Source: SYFT01 sp964471115 (GTDB taxonomy: Bacteria > Acidobacteriota > Vicinamibacteria > Vicinamibacterales > SCN-69-37). Taken from it: 64,000 nucleotides of DNA. The stretch's first letter is position 1. Each line of letters opens with the position of its first letter. The notes beneath the pieces are model-generated. The model was not told the DNA's origin. It saw only the letters and a list, made by a program, of their open reading frames with translations, and ran no database searches. Below are positions 25,560 to 35,382 of this stretch, piece after piece. Both the position numbers and the translations under genes were made by a program. The DNA is taken from NCBI GenBank assembly GCA_964471115.1, contig CAYYFE010000019.1:6745-70744 (forward strand), given 5' to 3'.

Positions 25560-28500
25560 TCGTCGGGAGCCGGCGGTTCGAACGAGGCCGCCAGGACCGC
25601 CACCGGCTCCATGCCCGGATACCGGTCCCCACAATAAATCGAAATGCGATCGAGCAGGCCGCCCTGGCCGCCGCCGATGGCAATCACTTCCTGTCCCGCC
25701 GGACAGGTGATGGCGAACGGCGTGGCCGAGGGCGACGCCCCCCCGATCGTTGGCGTCTGGCTCACGATGCCAGTCGTCGCATTGCGGCACGTGACGCCCA
25801 GCGTATCGACAACGTTCCCGCCCCAGAGGACCGTGCCCGCCCGGCCGTGTACGCCGATCATGAACGACCCGGCCGGACACATCAGCGTGTCGGCGTAATT
25901 CGTTCCCCCGAAGCCGCCGACACCACCGGCGAAACTCTCGGCGCCGAGCCCCGGTCCGGCCACCACCTCGCGGCACCACAGTTCGGTGCGGTCGATGTCG
26001 TCACCGGCGTGGCCGCGCAGGCCGGCGCCGGTTGAACCGGCGGCGCAGGTGATCGGCCCGAAGGGCGTCCCACCGCCACCACCCGCCGATCCTTCGGGCA
26101 CCAACGGCGCCGGCGGAGCCGGCACCGTCACGCACTGCGAGAACTCAGACGTTCCGCCTCCGGTTGCCCGCGTGGCGGTCGCCGTCAGGACATGGCCGGC
26201 CGGCACCGACTGGTCGAGGGTCAGCGTGTATGCGAGATCGCCGGAGCCATTGCTGGACCGGTCGAAACTGCCGACCAACTGGCGGCCCTCGCCATGACCG
26301 CCGGTGTCACACACCGGGCTGGCAAACACCTGAATGAGGTACACGACGTTGGCGGTGTCCATGTCGGCGGTCATGTCGACCGTGGTCGTCGCCCCCGCGT
26401 TGCTCGCGTTGGCCAGCACCGGGAAGTTGATCCGGCCGTTGGGTCCGCCGTCAGCGTCGCCGGCGTCGTTGGCCGTCACACCGTCGGACGCCAGGTCGAT
26501 GCCCAGCCCCGTGTTGTCGAAGATCGAGTTGAACGTGACAACCACGCTCCCGGCAGGCTCCCCGGTGATGGTCACGCCGATCCCGGTGTTCCCCACGATC
26601 GTATTGCCGGCCCCGACGCCGCCGATGACGGTCCCGGGTCCTCGCTGAACCCGGATGCCACCACCGGAGTTGCCCTGAGCCCCCCCGCGCGCCAGCACCC
26701 CGCCGTTGGCGTCCGGGCCAATCACGTTGTTGGTGATCACCGTGTTGGCCACGTCGGCGCCGCCGCTGTTCTGGATGTCGATGCCGTAGCCGTTGAACCC
26801 GCCAATCGTGCCGTTGCCGGAGATCAGGTTGCCGCTGATGATCGTCCCGGTCGTCCCGTCGTACATCGTGATGCCGTTGTCCAGGTTCGGCAGGGCCGTC
26901 AGGCCGTCGGCGCTGGTGCCGATGCGGTTGGCGGTGATACTCGTGCCGGATCCGCCGACGAGCAGGATGCCGGACCCTTCCGACGACGACAACACGTTGC
27001 GGGTGATGACGTGATTGGTGCCGTAGTTGAGCCAGACGCCCATGTTGTTGCTGGGCCACGTCATGACGCCCGGACGTCCGGCGCCAATCGCGTTGTCCTC
27101 CACGCGAACGTTGTTCGCGCCGTTGAGGACAAACACGCCCGGCCCCGGGAACCGGTTGATGCCAAGGCCGCGGATGGTCACGTCGGACGCGGCCACCTCA
27201 AAGCCGGGAGCGAGGCCGATGTTCGTGCCCGGCAGGTCATCCCCGTTGTTCGAGACGAGGTTCTGCATGAAGCGGCCGTCGATGTTGATCATCGGCGCCA
27301 TCGAGACCGCCCCCGGCTGCGACAGGCCGTCGATGGTCACCGGCGTGGTGATGATCGGCAGCGGCGTGGCGGGGGCGATGGTGTGCACCCAGGCGCCGGG
27401 AATGGCGAACGTGATGGTGTTGGGATCCGGCGCGGCATTCGCCGCCGCGATCGCCGCGCGCAGCGACCCGGGACCGCCGTCTGACGCATTGGTCACCACG
27501 AACGGATTCGCCGAGGTCGCGCCGTTGACGACGGCACTGAACGTCCCCTGAAGTTCATAGGTGCCATCAAAGTGGCTGCCGGTGAAGCGGAAGCCGTACG
27601 TGTCCCCCACCAGCACGTTGACCGTGGTCGCACCCGCGAAGGCAAAGCCCGCGCTCGGGTTGTTCGCGCCGACGCAGTTGTCGTTGAACTGCAGCTGGGG
27701 CCCCACGAACACATCCAGGCCGCCGCGGTTGACGAAGGTCTGCAGCTGCACGGCCGCGGCGCAGTACGAGTGGAACCCGGTCCACTCCCAATCCAGGCGC
27801 ACGGCGCCGGCGCTGGCCGCGGTGCTCGTCAGCGCCCACGCCCCGTTGAAGTTCGGCGCGCCGTTGTGCTGATACGTCATCCGCGGCGTTCCGGCCGTTC
27901 CGCTGTCGACCAGCGTCACCAACCCGCTGCCGGAGGCCGTCCACGGCCCGGCCGGTGGCGGAGGCGGCGCGACCGCGCCGATCGTGAACGGATCGGATAA
28001 CACCGGCAACGCTCCCGCCGCGCTGGCCGAGGCCGACAACCGGTAGTTGACGCCGTCTTCATTCACGGCCAGGCCGCTGAAGGTCGCGATCCCCAACGCG
28101 TCCGTCAACGTCGTCACGGTGCCGACGAGGTTGCCGCCGGACGGGTTGATCGCGATGGCCAGGGTCACCTGCACCCCCGGCGCGGGCGTCAGCCCCGCGA
28201 AGGCGCTGACCGTGATGTCGGGCATCACCGTGTTCACCAGCGTATTCGCCGGCTGCGCCACAAACGCCAGCATCGTCTGGGCGGGCGGCGGCGGATCGGT
28301 CGGCAGCGGCGTGGCCGGCGGCACCGGGGTCGGCTGGGTCAGGTCGGGCGTATTGACCGGCTGCGCCTGCACGACCGGGGTGACATCCTCCACCGGATTC
28401 AATTCCACGTTGTCGGTGGGATCGGGATCCACGATGCGCAGCGTGATCTTGCCTTCGCCGCCGGGCTCGAGCCACAGCGTCGTGTTCGAAATGTCCGGGT

Positions 28501-31498
28501 TGGCCGGATCAAACGCCGGGTCGTCGCCGTAGGCCTTGAACTCGGGATTGAGGACGTTGGCCACCAGCACGGTCTGCGTCTGCGTCTTGAGCGCACACCC
28601 ATCCGACACGGGCGTCTTGTAGGTCTTGTGCACGACCAGCTGCGTCTTGATGCCGCCGGCCGACGCGGCCTGATTGGCCAGGAACAGATTCACGTTGAAC
28701 GCCGACGTCGTGTTGCCGTCGTTGCGAATCGTCCACGTCACATCGGTAATCGACCCGTTCGAGATGTCGGGATTCGAGATGTCGGGATTCGAGATATCCG
28801 GGTTCGAGATGTCCGGGTTGGAAATGTCGGGGTTGGAGATATCCGGATTCGAGATATCCGGATTCGCCAGCTGCACGTTGGAGATGTCGGGATTCGAGAT
28901 ATCCGGATTCGAGATATCGGGATTCGAAATATCCGGGTTGGAGATGTCGGGATTCGAAATGTCGGGGTTGTGGACCTCGGCATTCGAGATATCCGGGTTC
29001 GAGATATCCGGGTTCGAGATGTCGGGATTCGAGATATCCGGGTTCGAAATGTCCGGGTTGAGAATGACCTTCGTGGCCAACCCGCCGCTGACCGGCAGGA
29101 AGTCCTCGATGCGAATCTCCTCGACCCGCACACGCACCTGCTCCTTCGCGTTCGACGAGGTCGCATACACGGTGCGCGTCACCATCGACCGCGGCGCCAC
29201 CTTGACGTCCAGCGTGAGCAGCAGCGGCTTCGGTTCGAGCAGGCCCAGCTGATCGAACGAGGCCTGCCCACCCACGGGCTGGTTCTCGATCGTGAACCTG
29301 AAGGCCTTGGCCTGATAGGTCACGTTCTGCGCGAACACGACGAACCCGCGCGGCGTCACCGGATCGAGCGGCTTCGTGTTGCCCGGCGACCCGGCCACCA
29401 ACCCCATCGTCAGGCGCGCCGAATACACGTTCTGGTTGCGCATGCCCGTCTGGCCGGGCACACAGCCCGCGCTGCCGGGCGGCGTGTAGTTCTGCCAGTT
29501 GCCGTTGGCCGGCTTCTGGACGTCGCGGTTGTCGGTCCAGACCGTGTGGAAGACCGGCGCGCTGCTCGGCGCGGTGTTGTAGGTCCAGCGGCCATCGGCG
29601 CCCTGCACGAAGGCCGGCGCCGGCTGCACGTCGATGTAATCGCCCATGAACGGTACCGTGCCCAGCTGGAACAGCGGCAGGTTCGGCGCGTTGAACTGGA
29701 GCTGCTGCACCTGCCGCGAACCGCGGAGGTTGCCGACGAGGTACTGCGACACCAGCGTCGACGCGCCAAACTGCGGGTCGTCGCCCTTGGCGGCCTGCAC
29801 CGCGCGCACGTCGATCGTGTGCCGCTTGTTGGACGTGAAGACGGCGTCGAACTCGTCGACGTAGGTGCCAAAGACGCCCGAGATGTCCTGGCGGAGGTCG
29901 TAATAGACCAGCACCAGCCGGCCGCCGGCAAACGTCATCGACGGCATCATCTGGTGGCCCGGCAGGTCCTGGCCGGTCGGCCGCGAGTCCACGGCCTTGG
30001 GCGCGGTCCAGGGCCCGCCGTTCCTCGACGTGGCAATGACGATGCGCGCATCGCCCACGGTGGGGTCGGGCCGCGCGCCGCCGTAGCCGCGTTCGGTCCA
30101 CGCCAGGTACACGCGGCTTTCATCGTCAATCGCGATCGTCGGATAGGCGTTGGTGCGGAACCGCTCCTCGGTGGTGTTGGCGTCAAACGGCTTGATCGAC
30201 ACCAGTTCCTGGACCTCGCCCATCCGGTGGGACCGCTGCAACTTGGCCGACAACTGATCGGGCCGGTGCTTGGTGGGGAACTTGTGCACCTGGCGCGGCT
30301 TGCGCCCCTTGCGCGTCACCGGATCGATCGTCGTGGTCATGACGGCGTCGGGTGAGGCGGCATCCATGCCGAACTGGCGCCACGCGACGTGCGTAACGCC
30401 GGTCGCCGGATCCACGGCAATCGTCGCGCCCTGATTCACCTTGTGCGCGGGATCGCTGATCTGCACCGGCCGGCTCCACGTCGCGCCGCAGTCGTCGGAC
30501 CGGGAATACATGATGCGCGAGGTGACGTCTTTCTCCCCGGTCGCCAACGTCTTCGTGGTGATGGCGGCCCACGACACGTGGATCGCGCCGGCCAGCACGT
30601 CCTGCGTGACCGCCAGCTGCTTCGCCACGCCCGGCGTCGGCAGCGTGGTCGGGGTCCCCTTGCCGGTGCGGGTCTCCTTGATGGCCTTCGCGGCGGTGGA
30701 GACGGCGCGGCCGTCGGCGCCACGCGGACCGCGCTGCGCCTCGCGCGCGCGGGCCGCCTCGGTCAGCTGCGGCGCGGGCTGGACCGTGTTGATGCGGCAC
30801 ACCCGCGCGCCGGCGCGCGGCACGTCAACCGCCATCCACGGCTTGTCAAGGAACTCGGCGCCGGTCGACGAGGCGACGAGCGACGTGGCGACGTAGGCGA
30901 TGGGATCGCCGTTTTCCTTGTTGTTGTTGTCCACGAACCGCGCGACGAAGATGGCGCTGGCGCCGCCTTCCCCACGGTTGAACGCGAGGCCGGCGTAATA
31001 AAAGAGACCGTTGGTCCCGGGACGCACCACCGGATCGGCCCCGGCCGTATAGCCGCGCAGCGGCGAGACCTGGCCCTCGGCCGAGGTGTCCTGCGGATAT
31101 CCGGGCAGCAGGGTCGTCTGCCACCGCTCACCACCGTCAAACGACTTGAACACCCCCAGCCACGCATCCCCCGTCTCGCCATCGTCGAAGTTGCCGGGAA
31201 TGTCGACGGTCCGGTAGTCGTTGGCGCCGGCCAGCAGGTGCAGCGGATTGCGCGTGGACGCGGCCACGGACGGCTCGTTCTGGCGCTGCAGATAGGGATC
31301 GCCGCCGGGCAGCGTCTGCCCTGCCACCATGTTCACATTGCGGCCCACGACCAGGTCCAACGACGGCGCCGGCGCCTGGGCGCGCGCACTGGGCCAGAAG
31401 GCGCCAAGGCTGAGGGCGCCGAGGATGGACAGACTGAAGAAGCGGAATCGATGGGCGGCCAATGAGGGGGAACCTGAGCGCAATGCGCGTCGGGACAT
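25496..31498 (-). CDS. Giant secreted multidomain protein with NPDIS pentapeptide repeats
   Basis: A 2000-residue exported protein of unknown function. In order it has:
- a signal peptide (about 1-41, ends ARAQAP);
- a sialidase/BNR-type propeller region (about 50-640) with FKSFDGGERW and IATSRNGGPW Asp-box-like blocks and repeated THVAW/YLAW strands;
- 20 pentapeptide units (814-913);
- a CARDB-like segment (VTWTIRNDGNTTS);
- a Pro-rich linker and an invasin-like Ig domain;
- a parallel beta-helix starting at GPGSLRAAIAAANA;
- a C-terminal set of Cys-containing repeats (CPAGSFMIGVHGRAG, CPAGQEVIAIGGG).
Start at 31498 gives the signal peptide and has AAGGA 5 nt upstream; the frame is open to 31585. 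Its 3' end overlaps the convergent kinase gene by 64 bp. A surface-exposed, possibly ligand-binding role is inferred. Confidence 0.82.
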   Translation of the reverse strand: MSRRALRSGSPSLAAHRFRFFSLSILGALSLGAFWPSARAQAPAPSLDLVVGRNVNMVAGQTLPGGDPYLQRQNEPSVAASTRNPLHLLAGANDYRTVDIPGNFDDGETGDAWLGVFKSFDGGERWQTTLLPGYPQDTSAEGQVSPLRGYTAGADPVVRPGTNGLFYYAGLAFNRGEGGASAIFVARFVDNNNKENGDPIAYVATSLVASSTGAEFLDKPWMAVDVPRAGARVCRINTVQPAPQLTEAARAREAQRGPRGADGRAVSTAAKAIKETRTGKGTPTTLPTPGVAKQLAVTQDVLAGAIHVSWAAITTKTLATGEKDVTSRIMYSRSDDCGATWSRPVQISDPAHKVNQGATIAVDPATGVTHVAWRQFGMDAASPDAVMTTTIDPVTRKGRKPRQVHKFPTKHRPDQLSAKLQRSHRMGEVQELVSIKPFDANTTEERFRTNAYPTIAIDDESRVYLAWTERGYGGARPDPTVGDARIVIATSRNGGPWTAPKAVDSRPTGQDLPGHQMMPSMTFAGGRLVLVYYDLRQDISGVFGTYVDEFDAVFTSNKRHTIDVRAVQAAKGDDPQFGASTLVSQYLVGNLRGSRQVQQLQFNAPNLPLFQLGTVPFMGDYIDVQPAPAFVQGADGRWTYNTAPSSAPVFHTVWTDNRDVQKPANGNWQNYTPPGSAGCVPGQTGMRNQNVYSARLTMGLVAGSPGNTKPLDPVTPRGFVVFAQNVTYQAKAFRFTIENQPVGGQASFDQLGLLEPKPLLLTLDVKVAPRSMVTRTVYATSSNAKEQVRVRVEEIRIEDFLPVSGGLATKVILNPDISNPDISNPDISNPDISNPDISNAEVHNPDISNPDISNPDISNPDISNPDISNPDISNVQLANPDISNPDISNPDISNPDISNPDISNPDISNPDISNGSITDVTWTIRNDGNTTSAFNVNLFLANQAASAGGIKTQLVVHKTYKTPVSDGCALKTQTQTVLVANVLNPEFKAYGDDPAFDPANPDISNTTLWLEPGGEGKITLRIVDPDPTDNVELNPVEDVTPVVQAQPVNTPDLTQPTPVPPATPLPTDPPPPAQTMLAFVAQPANTLVNTVMPDITVSAFAGLTPAPGVQVTLAIAINPSGGNLVGTVTTLTDALGIATFSGLAVNEDGVNYRLSASASAAGALPVLSDPFTIGAVAPPPPPAGPWTASGSGLVTLVDSGTAGTPRMTYQHNGAPNFNGAWALTSTAASAGAVRLDWEWTGFHSYCAAAVQLQTFVNRGGLDVFVGPQLQFNDNCVGANNPSAGFAFAGATTVNVLVGDTYGFRFTGSHFDGTYELQGTFSAVVNGATSANPFVVTNASDGGPGSLRAAIAAANAAPDPNTITFAIPGAWVHTIAPATPLPIITTPVTIDGLSQPGAVSMAPMINIDGRFMQNLVSNNGDDLPGTNIGLAPGFEVAASDVTIRGLGINRFPGPGVFVLNGANNVRVEDNAIGAGRPGVMTWPSNNMGVWLNYGTNHVITRNVLSSSEGSGILLVGGSGTSITANRIGTSADGLTALPNLDNGITMYDGTTGTIISGNLISGNGTIGGFNGYGIDIQNSGGADVANTVITNNVIGPDANGGVLARGGAQGNSGGGIRVQRGPGTVIGGVGAGNTIVGNTGIGVTITGEPAGSVVVTFNSIFDNTGLGIDLASDGVTANDAGDADGGPNGRINFPVLANASNAGATTTVDMTADMDTANVVYLIQVFASPVCDTGGHGEGRQLVGSFDRSSNGSGDLAYTLTLDQSVPAGHVLTATATRATGGGTSEFSQCVTVPAPPAPLVPEGSAGGGGGTPFGPITCAAGSTGAGLRGHAGDDIDRTELWCREVVAGPGLGAESFAGGVGGFGGTNYADTLMCPAGSFMIGVHGRAGTVLWGGNVVDTLGVTCRNATTGIVSQTPTIGGASPSATPFAITCPAGQEVIAIGGGQGGLLDRISIYCGDRYPGMEPVAVLAASFEPPAPDDQRPSRPRAWSSRRSAVLTSR
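28760..29059 (-). repeat. 20 x 15-bp coding repeats (NPDIS)
   Basis: Exactly 300 bp of 15-bp units encode five NPDIS, NAEVH, six NPDIS, NVQLA and seven NPDIS. Units differ mainly at synonymous positions, so the pentapeptide is under selection. One further NPDIS occurs alone downstream (in FDPANPDISN). Confidence 0.95.
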
Positions 31499-31648
31499 GG
31501 GGTCCTTGTCTATGTGAGGTGACCGAGAGCGCACAAAGTATGCACGATTGCCCGTTAATCGTCCATAGAAGTCTTTGAGAATCAATAACTTACAAAAACG
31601 TCACAAGTCATCATCTGCTGTCCAGTCCTTGTACAGGGCTTGGACCGC

Positions 31649-31654
31649 TAAAAT
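31649..31654 (+). promoter_or_regulatory. -10-like box TAAAAT before yajQ
   Basis: TAAAAT ends eight nucleotides before the ATG at 31663. The 164-bp divergent intergenic region (31499-31662) is the most AT-rich non-coding part nearby and should also hold the promoter of the giant secreted protein. No clear -35 was identified. Confidence 0.5.
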
Positions 31655-31662
31655 CGCAGGGC

Positions 31663-32166
31663 ATGGCTTCTCAACCGTCTTTTGACATCACCTCGAAGGT
31701 CGACCTGCAGGAGGTCGACAACGCCATCAATCAGGCGAAAAAGGAACTGGCGCAGCGGTACGACTTCAAGGGCTCGAAGTCGACCATCGAGCTCAAGGCG
31801 AAGGAGAACCTGATCGAGTTGGTCGCCGATGACAGCTTCAAGATGGAGGCCGTCTGGGAAATCGTGCAGACGCGGCTGCATCGGCGGGGCGTGCCGATTC
31901 GCAACCTCAAGCCGGGCGAGATCGAGACCATCGGCGGCGGCATGGTGAAGCGGAAGGTCGAGTTGCAGCAGGGGATCTCCTCGGACGCGGCCCGGGACAT
32001 CATCAAGTTCGTCAAGGACCAGAAGCTGAAGAAGGTCCAGGTCACCATTCAGGGCGATCAGCTGCGGGTGGCCTCGGGGTCAAAAGACGAGCTGCAGAAC
32101 GCCATCCGGCTGCTGCGGGGCGAGGACTTCGGGGTCGAGCTGCAGTTCGGCAACTTCAGGGACTAA
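31663..32166 (+). CDS. yajQ: YajQ family nucleotide-binding protein
   Basis: A 167-residue cytosolic protein of the YajQ (UPF0234) family; some members bind cyclic di-GMP or nucleic acid. The full family pattern is visible: SFDITSKVDLQEVDNAINQA at the N-terminus, YDFKGSKSTIEL, then KRKVELQQGISSDAARDI and KVQVTIQGDQLRV, ending VELQFGNFRD. Length is typical (about 160-165). Short leader, possibly leaderless. Followed by yraN on the same strand. The molecular role in this organism is not inferable. Confidence 0.93.
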   Translation: MASQPSFDITSKVDLQEVDNAINQAKKELAQRYDFKGSKSTIELKAKENLIELVADDSFKMEAVWEIVQTRLHRRGVPIRNLKPGEIETIGGGMVKRKVELQQGISSDAARDIIKFVKDQKLKKVQVTIQGDQLRVASGSKDELQNAIRLLRGEDFGVELQFGNFRD

Positions 32167-32195
32167 GCTGGCATCGTCTTTGCTCTGACTCTGGC

Positions 32196-32585
32196 ATGCG
32201 ACTGCTGGAGTTTCCCACGGCAGGGCGGCCGGACACCGGAAAGCTGGGAGAAGACCTCGCGACGGTGGAGTTGTGGCATCGCGGGTATGCCATTCTTGCG
32301 CGTCGATATCGCACCCGGTATGGCGAAATTGACATCATCGCGCAGGACGGCTCGACGATTGTGTTCGTCGAGGTGAAAGTGCGACGCACCGACCGGTACG
32401 GGACAGCCGCCGAAACCGTCACCCCGTGGAAACAGCGCCGGCTCGCCGCGATGGCGGCCGACTATCTGGCCTGGTCAGATCGGCTCGACGCGCCGTGCCG
32501 CTTCGACGTGGTGGCCATCGACGGCATCGGCACTGAACGCGTGACGATTCAGCACATCGAAAGCGCGTTCTGCGTCGACGCCTGA
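32196..32585 (+). CDS. YraN family (UPF0102) endonuclease-like protein
   Basis: A 129-residue protein of the YraN/UPF0102 family, which has a restriction-endonuclease-like fold. Signature blocks are GEDLATVELWHRGYAILARR and YGEIDIIAQDG, followed by VFVEVKVRR (the D...ExK-like active site). Length is typical. It sits 29 bp after yajQ on the same strand. The cellular role of the family is poorly defined; a link to DNA repair or uptake has been suggested. Confidence 0.88.
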   Translation: MRLLEFPTAGRPDTGKLGEDLATVELWHRGYAILARRYRTRYGEIDIIAQDGSTIVFVEVKVRRTDRYGTAAETVTPWKQRRLAAMAADYLAWSDRLDAPCRFDVVAIDGIGTERVTIQHIESAFCVDA

Positions 32586-32606
32586 CTCAATCCCAAATCC
32601 TCAATC

Positions 32607-33929
32607 TCAGAGCGTCCCGAGCGCCTCTTCGAACACCTCGAGGACGCCGTCGATCTGCCCCTTGGTGATGACCAGCGGCGGCGAGAACCGCAGCGCATTG
32701 CGGCCGGCACCCAGAATGAGGACGCCCCGCTTGAACATCTCCTGCACGATGCGGTCGCGCTCGGTCGTGGCGCGTTCCTTGGTCTGCCGATCGCGCACCA
32801 GTTCCACCCCCACCATCAGGCCTTTGCCGCGCACGTCGCCGATGATCGAGTACCGCTCCTGCAGGCCGCGGAGCCGGTCGAGCAGGTACCCGCCGACCTC
32901 CTCGGCATTGCGCAGCAGCGAGTCCTTCAGCACCTTGATGGTGGCCAGCGAGGCCGCACAGCTGACGGGGTTGCCGCCGAAGGTCGAGGCGTGCGCGCCC
33001 GGGGGCCAGCTCATCACGTCGGCCCGCGCCGCAGTCACGCTGAGCGGCAGCCCCGAAGCAATACCTTTGGCGACGGTGACGATGTCGGCCTTGAGGTTGA
33101 AGTGCTCGGACGCAAACATGCGGCCGGTGCGGCCCATGCCCGACTGCACTTCGTCGACGATCAGCATCATGCCGTGCCGGGCCGTCAGTTCCCGCAGGCG
33201 CTGGTGGAACTGGGGCGCGGGCACCACATACCCGCCTTCGCCCTGGATGGGTTCCACGAGCACACCGGCCACTTCATCCGGCGACACGAGGTGGACGAGG
33301 ATCTGGTCTTCGACAAACCCGAGGCATTCGGCCTGGCAGCTCTCGGGACGCAGGCCCACCGGGCACCGGTAGCAGTTGGCGTACGGCGCGTGGAACATGC
33401 CCGGCATCATCGGGCCGAAGCCCTTGCGCTGCACGTACTTGCTCGAGGTGGCCGCCAGCGAGCCCAGCGTGCGCCCGTGGAAGGACCCGAGAAAGGCGAT
33501 GACGTTGACGCGTTTGGTGTGGTACCGCGCCAGCTTCAACGCGGCTTCGTTGGCTTCGGTCCCCGAGTTGCCGAAAAATGACCGCACTTCCCCGTCGATG
33601 GGCACCAGGCGGCCCATCTCTTCGGCCAGCTGGACCTGCGGTTCGTAGTAGAAGTCGGTGCCCGACATGTGGAGGTACTTGCGCGCCTGGTCGACCACGG
33701 CGTTGACCACGTCCGGGTGCCCGTACCCCGTGCTGTTGACGGCAATGCCGGCCGCGCAGTCGAGGAACACGTTGCCGTCGACGTCCTCCACGACGGCGCC
33801 CTCCCCTTTGGCCATCACAAACGGGTAATCGCGGGTGTAGGAGGTCGAGACGCGGCGTCCGTCACGAGCGATGAGATCGGCGGCCTTGGGGCCGGGCAGC
33901 GGAGTCTTCAGGACGGGGCGAGTAATCAT
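32607..33929 (-). CDS. Class-III PLP-dependent aminotransferase (ArgD/GabT-like)
   Basis: A 440-residue aminotransferase of the class-III (ornithine/4-aminobutyrate) family. PLP-binding motifs include FGNSGTEANEAALKLAR and the SFHGRTLGSLAAT block. The Asp in MLIVDEVQSGMGRTGR contacts the pyridine nitrogen, and the Schiff-base lysine is K288 in VTVAKGIASG. An insert with four Cys (CYRC...ESCQAEC) lies near 181-196. The ATG at 33929 gives the family start; the open frame extends upstream into cysS. It lies 4 bp after the cysS stop, so likely cotranscribed. Substrate (acetylornithine, 4-aminobutyrate, lysine or other omega-amine) cannot be fixed from sequence. Confidence 0.87.
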   Translation of the reverse strand: MITRPVLKTPLPGPKAADLIARDGRRVSTSYTRDYPFVMAKGEGAVVEDVDGNVFLDCAAGIAVNSTGYGHPDVVNAVVDQARKYLHMSGTDFYYEPQVQLAEEMGRLVPIDGEVRSFFGNSGTEANEAALKLARYHTKRVNVIAFLGSFHGRTLGSLAATSSKYVQRKGFGPMMPGMFHAPYANCYRCPVGLRPESCQAECLGFVEDQILVHLVSPDEVAGVLVEPIQGEGGYVVPAPQFHQRLRELTARHGMMLIVDEVQSGMGRTGRMFASEHFNLKADIVTVAKGIASGLPLSVTAARADVMSWPPGAHASTFGGNPVSCAASLATIKVLKDSLLRNAEEVGGYLLDRLRGLQERYSIIGDVRGKGLMVGVELVRDRQTKERATTERDRIVQEMFKRGVLILGAGRNALRFSPPLVITKGQIDGVLEVFEEALGTL

Positions 33930-33933
33930 GGCG

Positions 33934-35346
33934 TCACTTTCGCTTCCACCGGGTGCCGGTGGCGGAGTCTTCCAGGATGATGCCGCGCGCCTCGAGGTCC
34001 TTGCGGATCTCGTCGGCGCGGGCGAACCGGCGCTGCACACGCGCCGTGCGGCGTTCTTCAATCAGCGCCAGGATCTCGGCTTCCGGAATCGGCGGCGCGG
34101 CGTCTTCGGCGCGCCGCAGGCCGATGACGCCCAGCACGCGGTCGAACTCGTCGAACGCCTCGCGCACGGCGGCCGCATCGGCCTCGCCGACGCCGCCGGC
34201 GTCGAGCGCCGCGTGCAGTTCCCGCACCAGTTCGAACACGACGCCCAGGGCGCCGGGCACGTTCAGATCGGAGCGGATGTGCGCGCGGAAGGCCTCACGC
34301 GCGCGGTCAATGCGCGCCTGCACGTCCGGATGGGCCTGGCCGCCGCGGACGCCGTCCACCCGCGCCAGAAAGTCGGTCAGCCGCGTCAGCGCGGCATCGG
34401 CCTGCGCCAGGATGTCGAAGCTGAACGTCAGCTGCTTGCGGTAATGCACCGACATCAGCAGATACCGCAGCGCCGACGGCCGGAACCCGCGATCGACGAT
34501 GTCCTGCAACGTGTAGACGTTGCCGAGGGACTTCGACATCTTCTCGTGTTCGAGATTCAGGAACTCGACGTGCACCCAGAACCGCGCGAACTGCCGGCCC
34601 GTGGCGCACTCGGCCTGGGCAATCTCGTTTTCGTGGTGCGGGAAGATCAGGTCGATGCCGCCGCCATGGATGTCGATGGGCCCCTCACCCAGCAGCCGCA
34701 GCGCCATGGCCGAGCACTCGATGTGCCAGCCGGGGCGGCCCGGGCCGCAACCGTAGTCCCAGGTCGGTTCGCCCGGCTTGGTGGCCTTCCACAACACGAA
34801 ATCGCGCGCGTCGTGTTTCGTGTAGGTGTCGGCGTCCACGCGCGCGCCGGCCTGGATCCCTTCGTGGTCCAGGCGCGCCAGCTTGCCGTAGTCGGGCATG
34901 GTCGCGATGCGGAAGTACGTGGACCCGTCCGACGCGTAGGTATGGCCCCGGTCGGCCAGCGCCTGGATCATGTCGACCATCGCGCGCAGGTTCGCCTCGT
35001 CGGTGGCGCGGGGGTTTTCCTCCACCGGCTCCAGACCCAGCGCCGCGCAATCATCGCGGAACGCCTGAATGTAGCGATCGGTGTACTCCCGCAGCGACAC
35101 CCCCGCCGCGGTCGACGCATTGATGGTCTTGTCATCCACGTCGGTGAAGTTGACGACGTGGCGCATCGTGTAGCCCTCCTGGTGCCGGAGGGCGCGGCGC
35201 AGGACGTCGAGGGCGACAAACGTGCGGAAGTTGCCGATGTGCCCGCGCGCGTAGACCGTGAGGCCGCACGTGTACATGCGGACGGTCTTGCCGTCAGCGG
35301 GAACGAAGGTTTCTTCGGTACGACTCAGTGTGTTGTACAGACGCAT
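33934..35346 (-). CDS. cysS: Cysteinyl-tRNA synthetase
   Basis: Charges tRNA-Cys; 470 residues, class I. The zinc ligand C27 lies in YTCGLTVYARGHIGN, where the usual CGPTVYD is CGLTVYA. HIGN is at 36-39. The KMSKS loop is intact at 269-273 (EKMSKSLGNV). GWHIECSAM (zinc and cysteine pocket) and HHENEIAQ are present. Length matches the family. ATG at 35346. Just downstream lies the aminotransferase gene. Confidence 0.96.
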   Translation of the reverse strand: MRLYNTLSRTEETFVPADGKTVRMYTCGLTVYARGHIGNFRTFVALDVLRRALRHQEGYTMRHVVNFTDVDDKTINASTAAGVSLREYTDRYIQAFRDDCAALGLEPVEENPRATDEANLRAMVDMIQALADRGHTYASDGSTYFRIATMPDYGKLARLDHEGIQAGARVDADTYTKHDARDFVLWKATKPGEPTWDYGCGPGRPGWHIECSAMALRLLGEGPIDIHGGGIDLIFPHHENEIAQAECATGRQFARFWVHVEFLNLEHEKMSKSLGNVYTLQDIVDRGFRPSALRYLLMSVHYRKQLTFSFDILAQADAALTRLTDFLARVDGVRGGQAHPDVQARIDRAREAFRAHIRSDLNVPGALGVVFELVRELHAALDAGGVGEADAAAVREAFDEFDRVLGVIGLRRAEDAAPPIPEAEILALIEERRTARVQRRFARADEIRKDLEARGIILEDSATGTRWKRK

Positions 35347-35382
35347 GGGTGATCTCGGCGCGGCACGCCGGCGGCACGACCG

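Noticed and set aside
26192..30355. Long plus-strand open frames opposite the giant secreted protein
   Set aside because: Their IRDVGIRD-type repeats are the antisense of the NPDIS units; the minus frame has signal peptide and domains.
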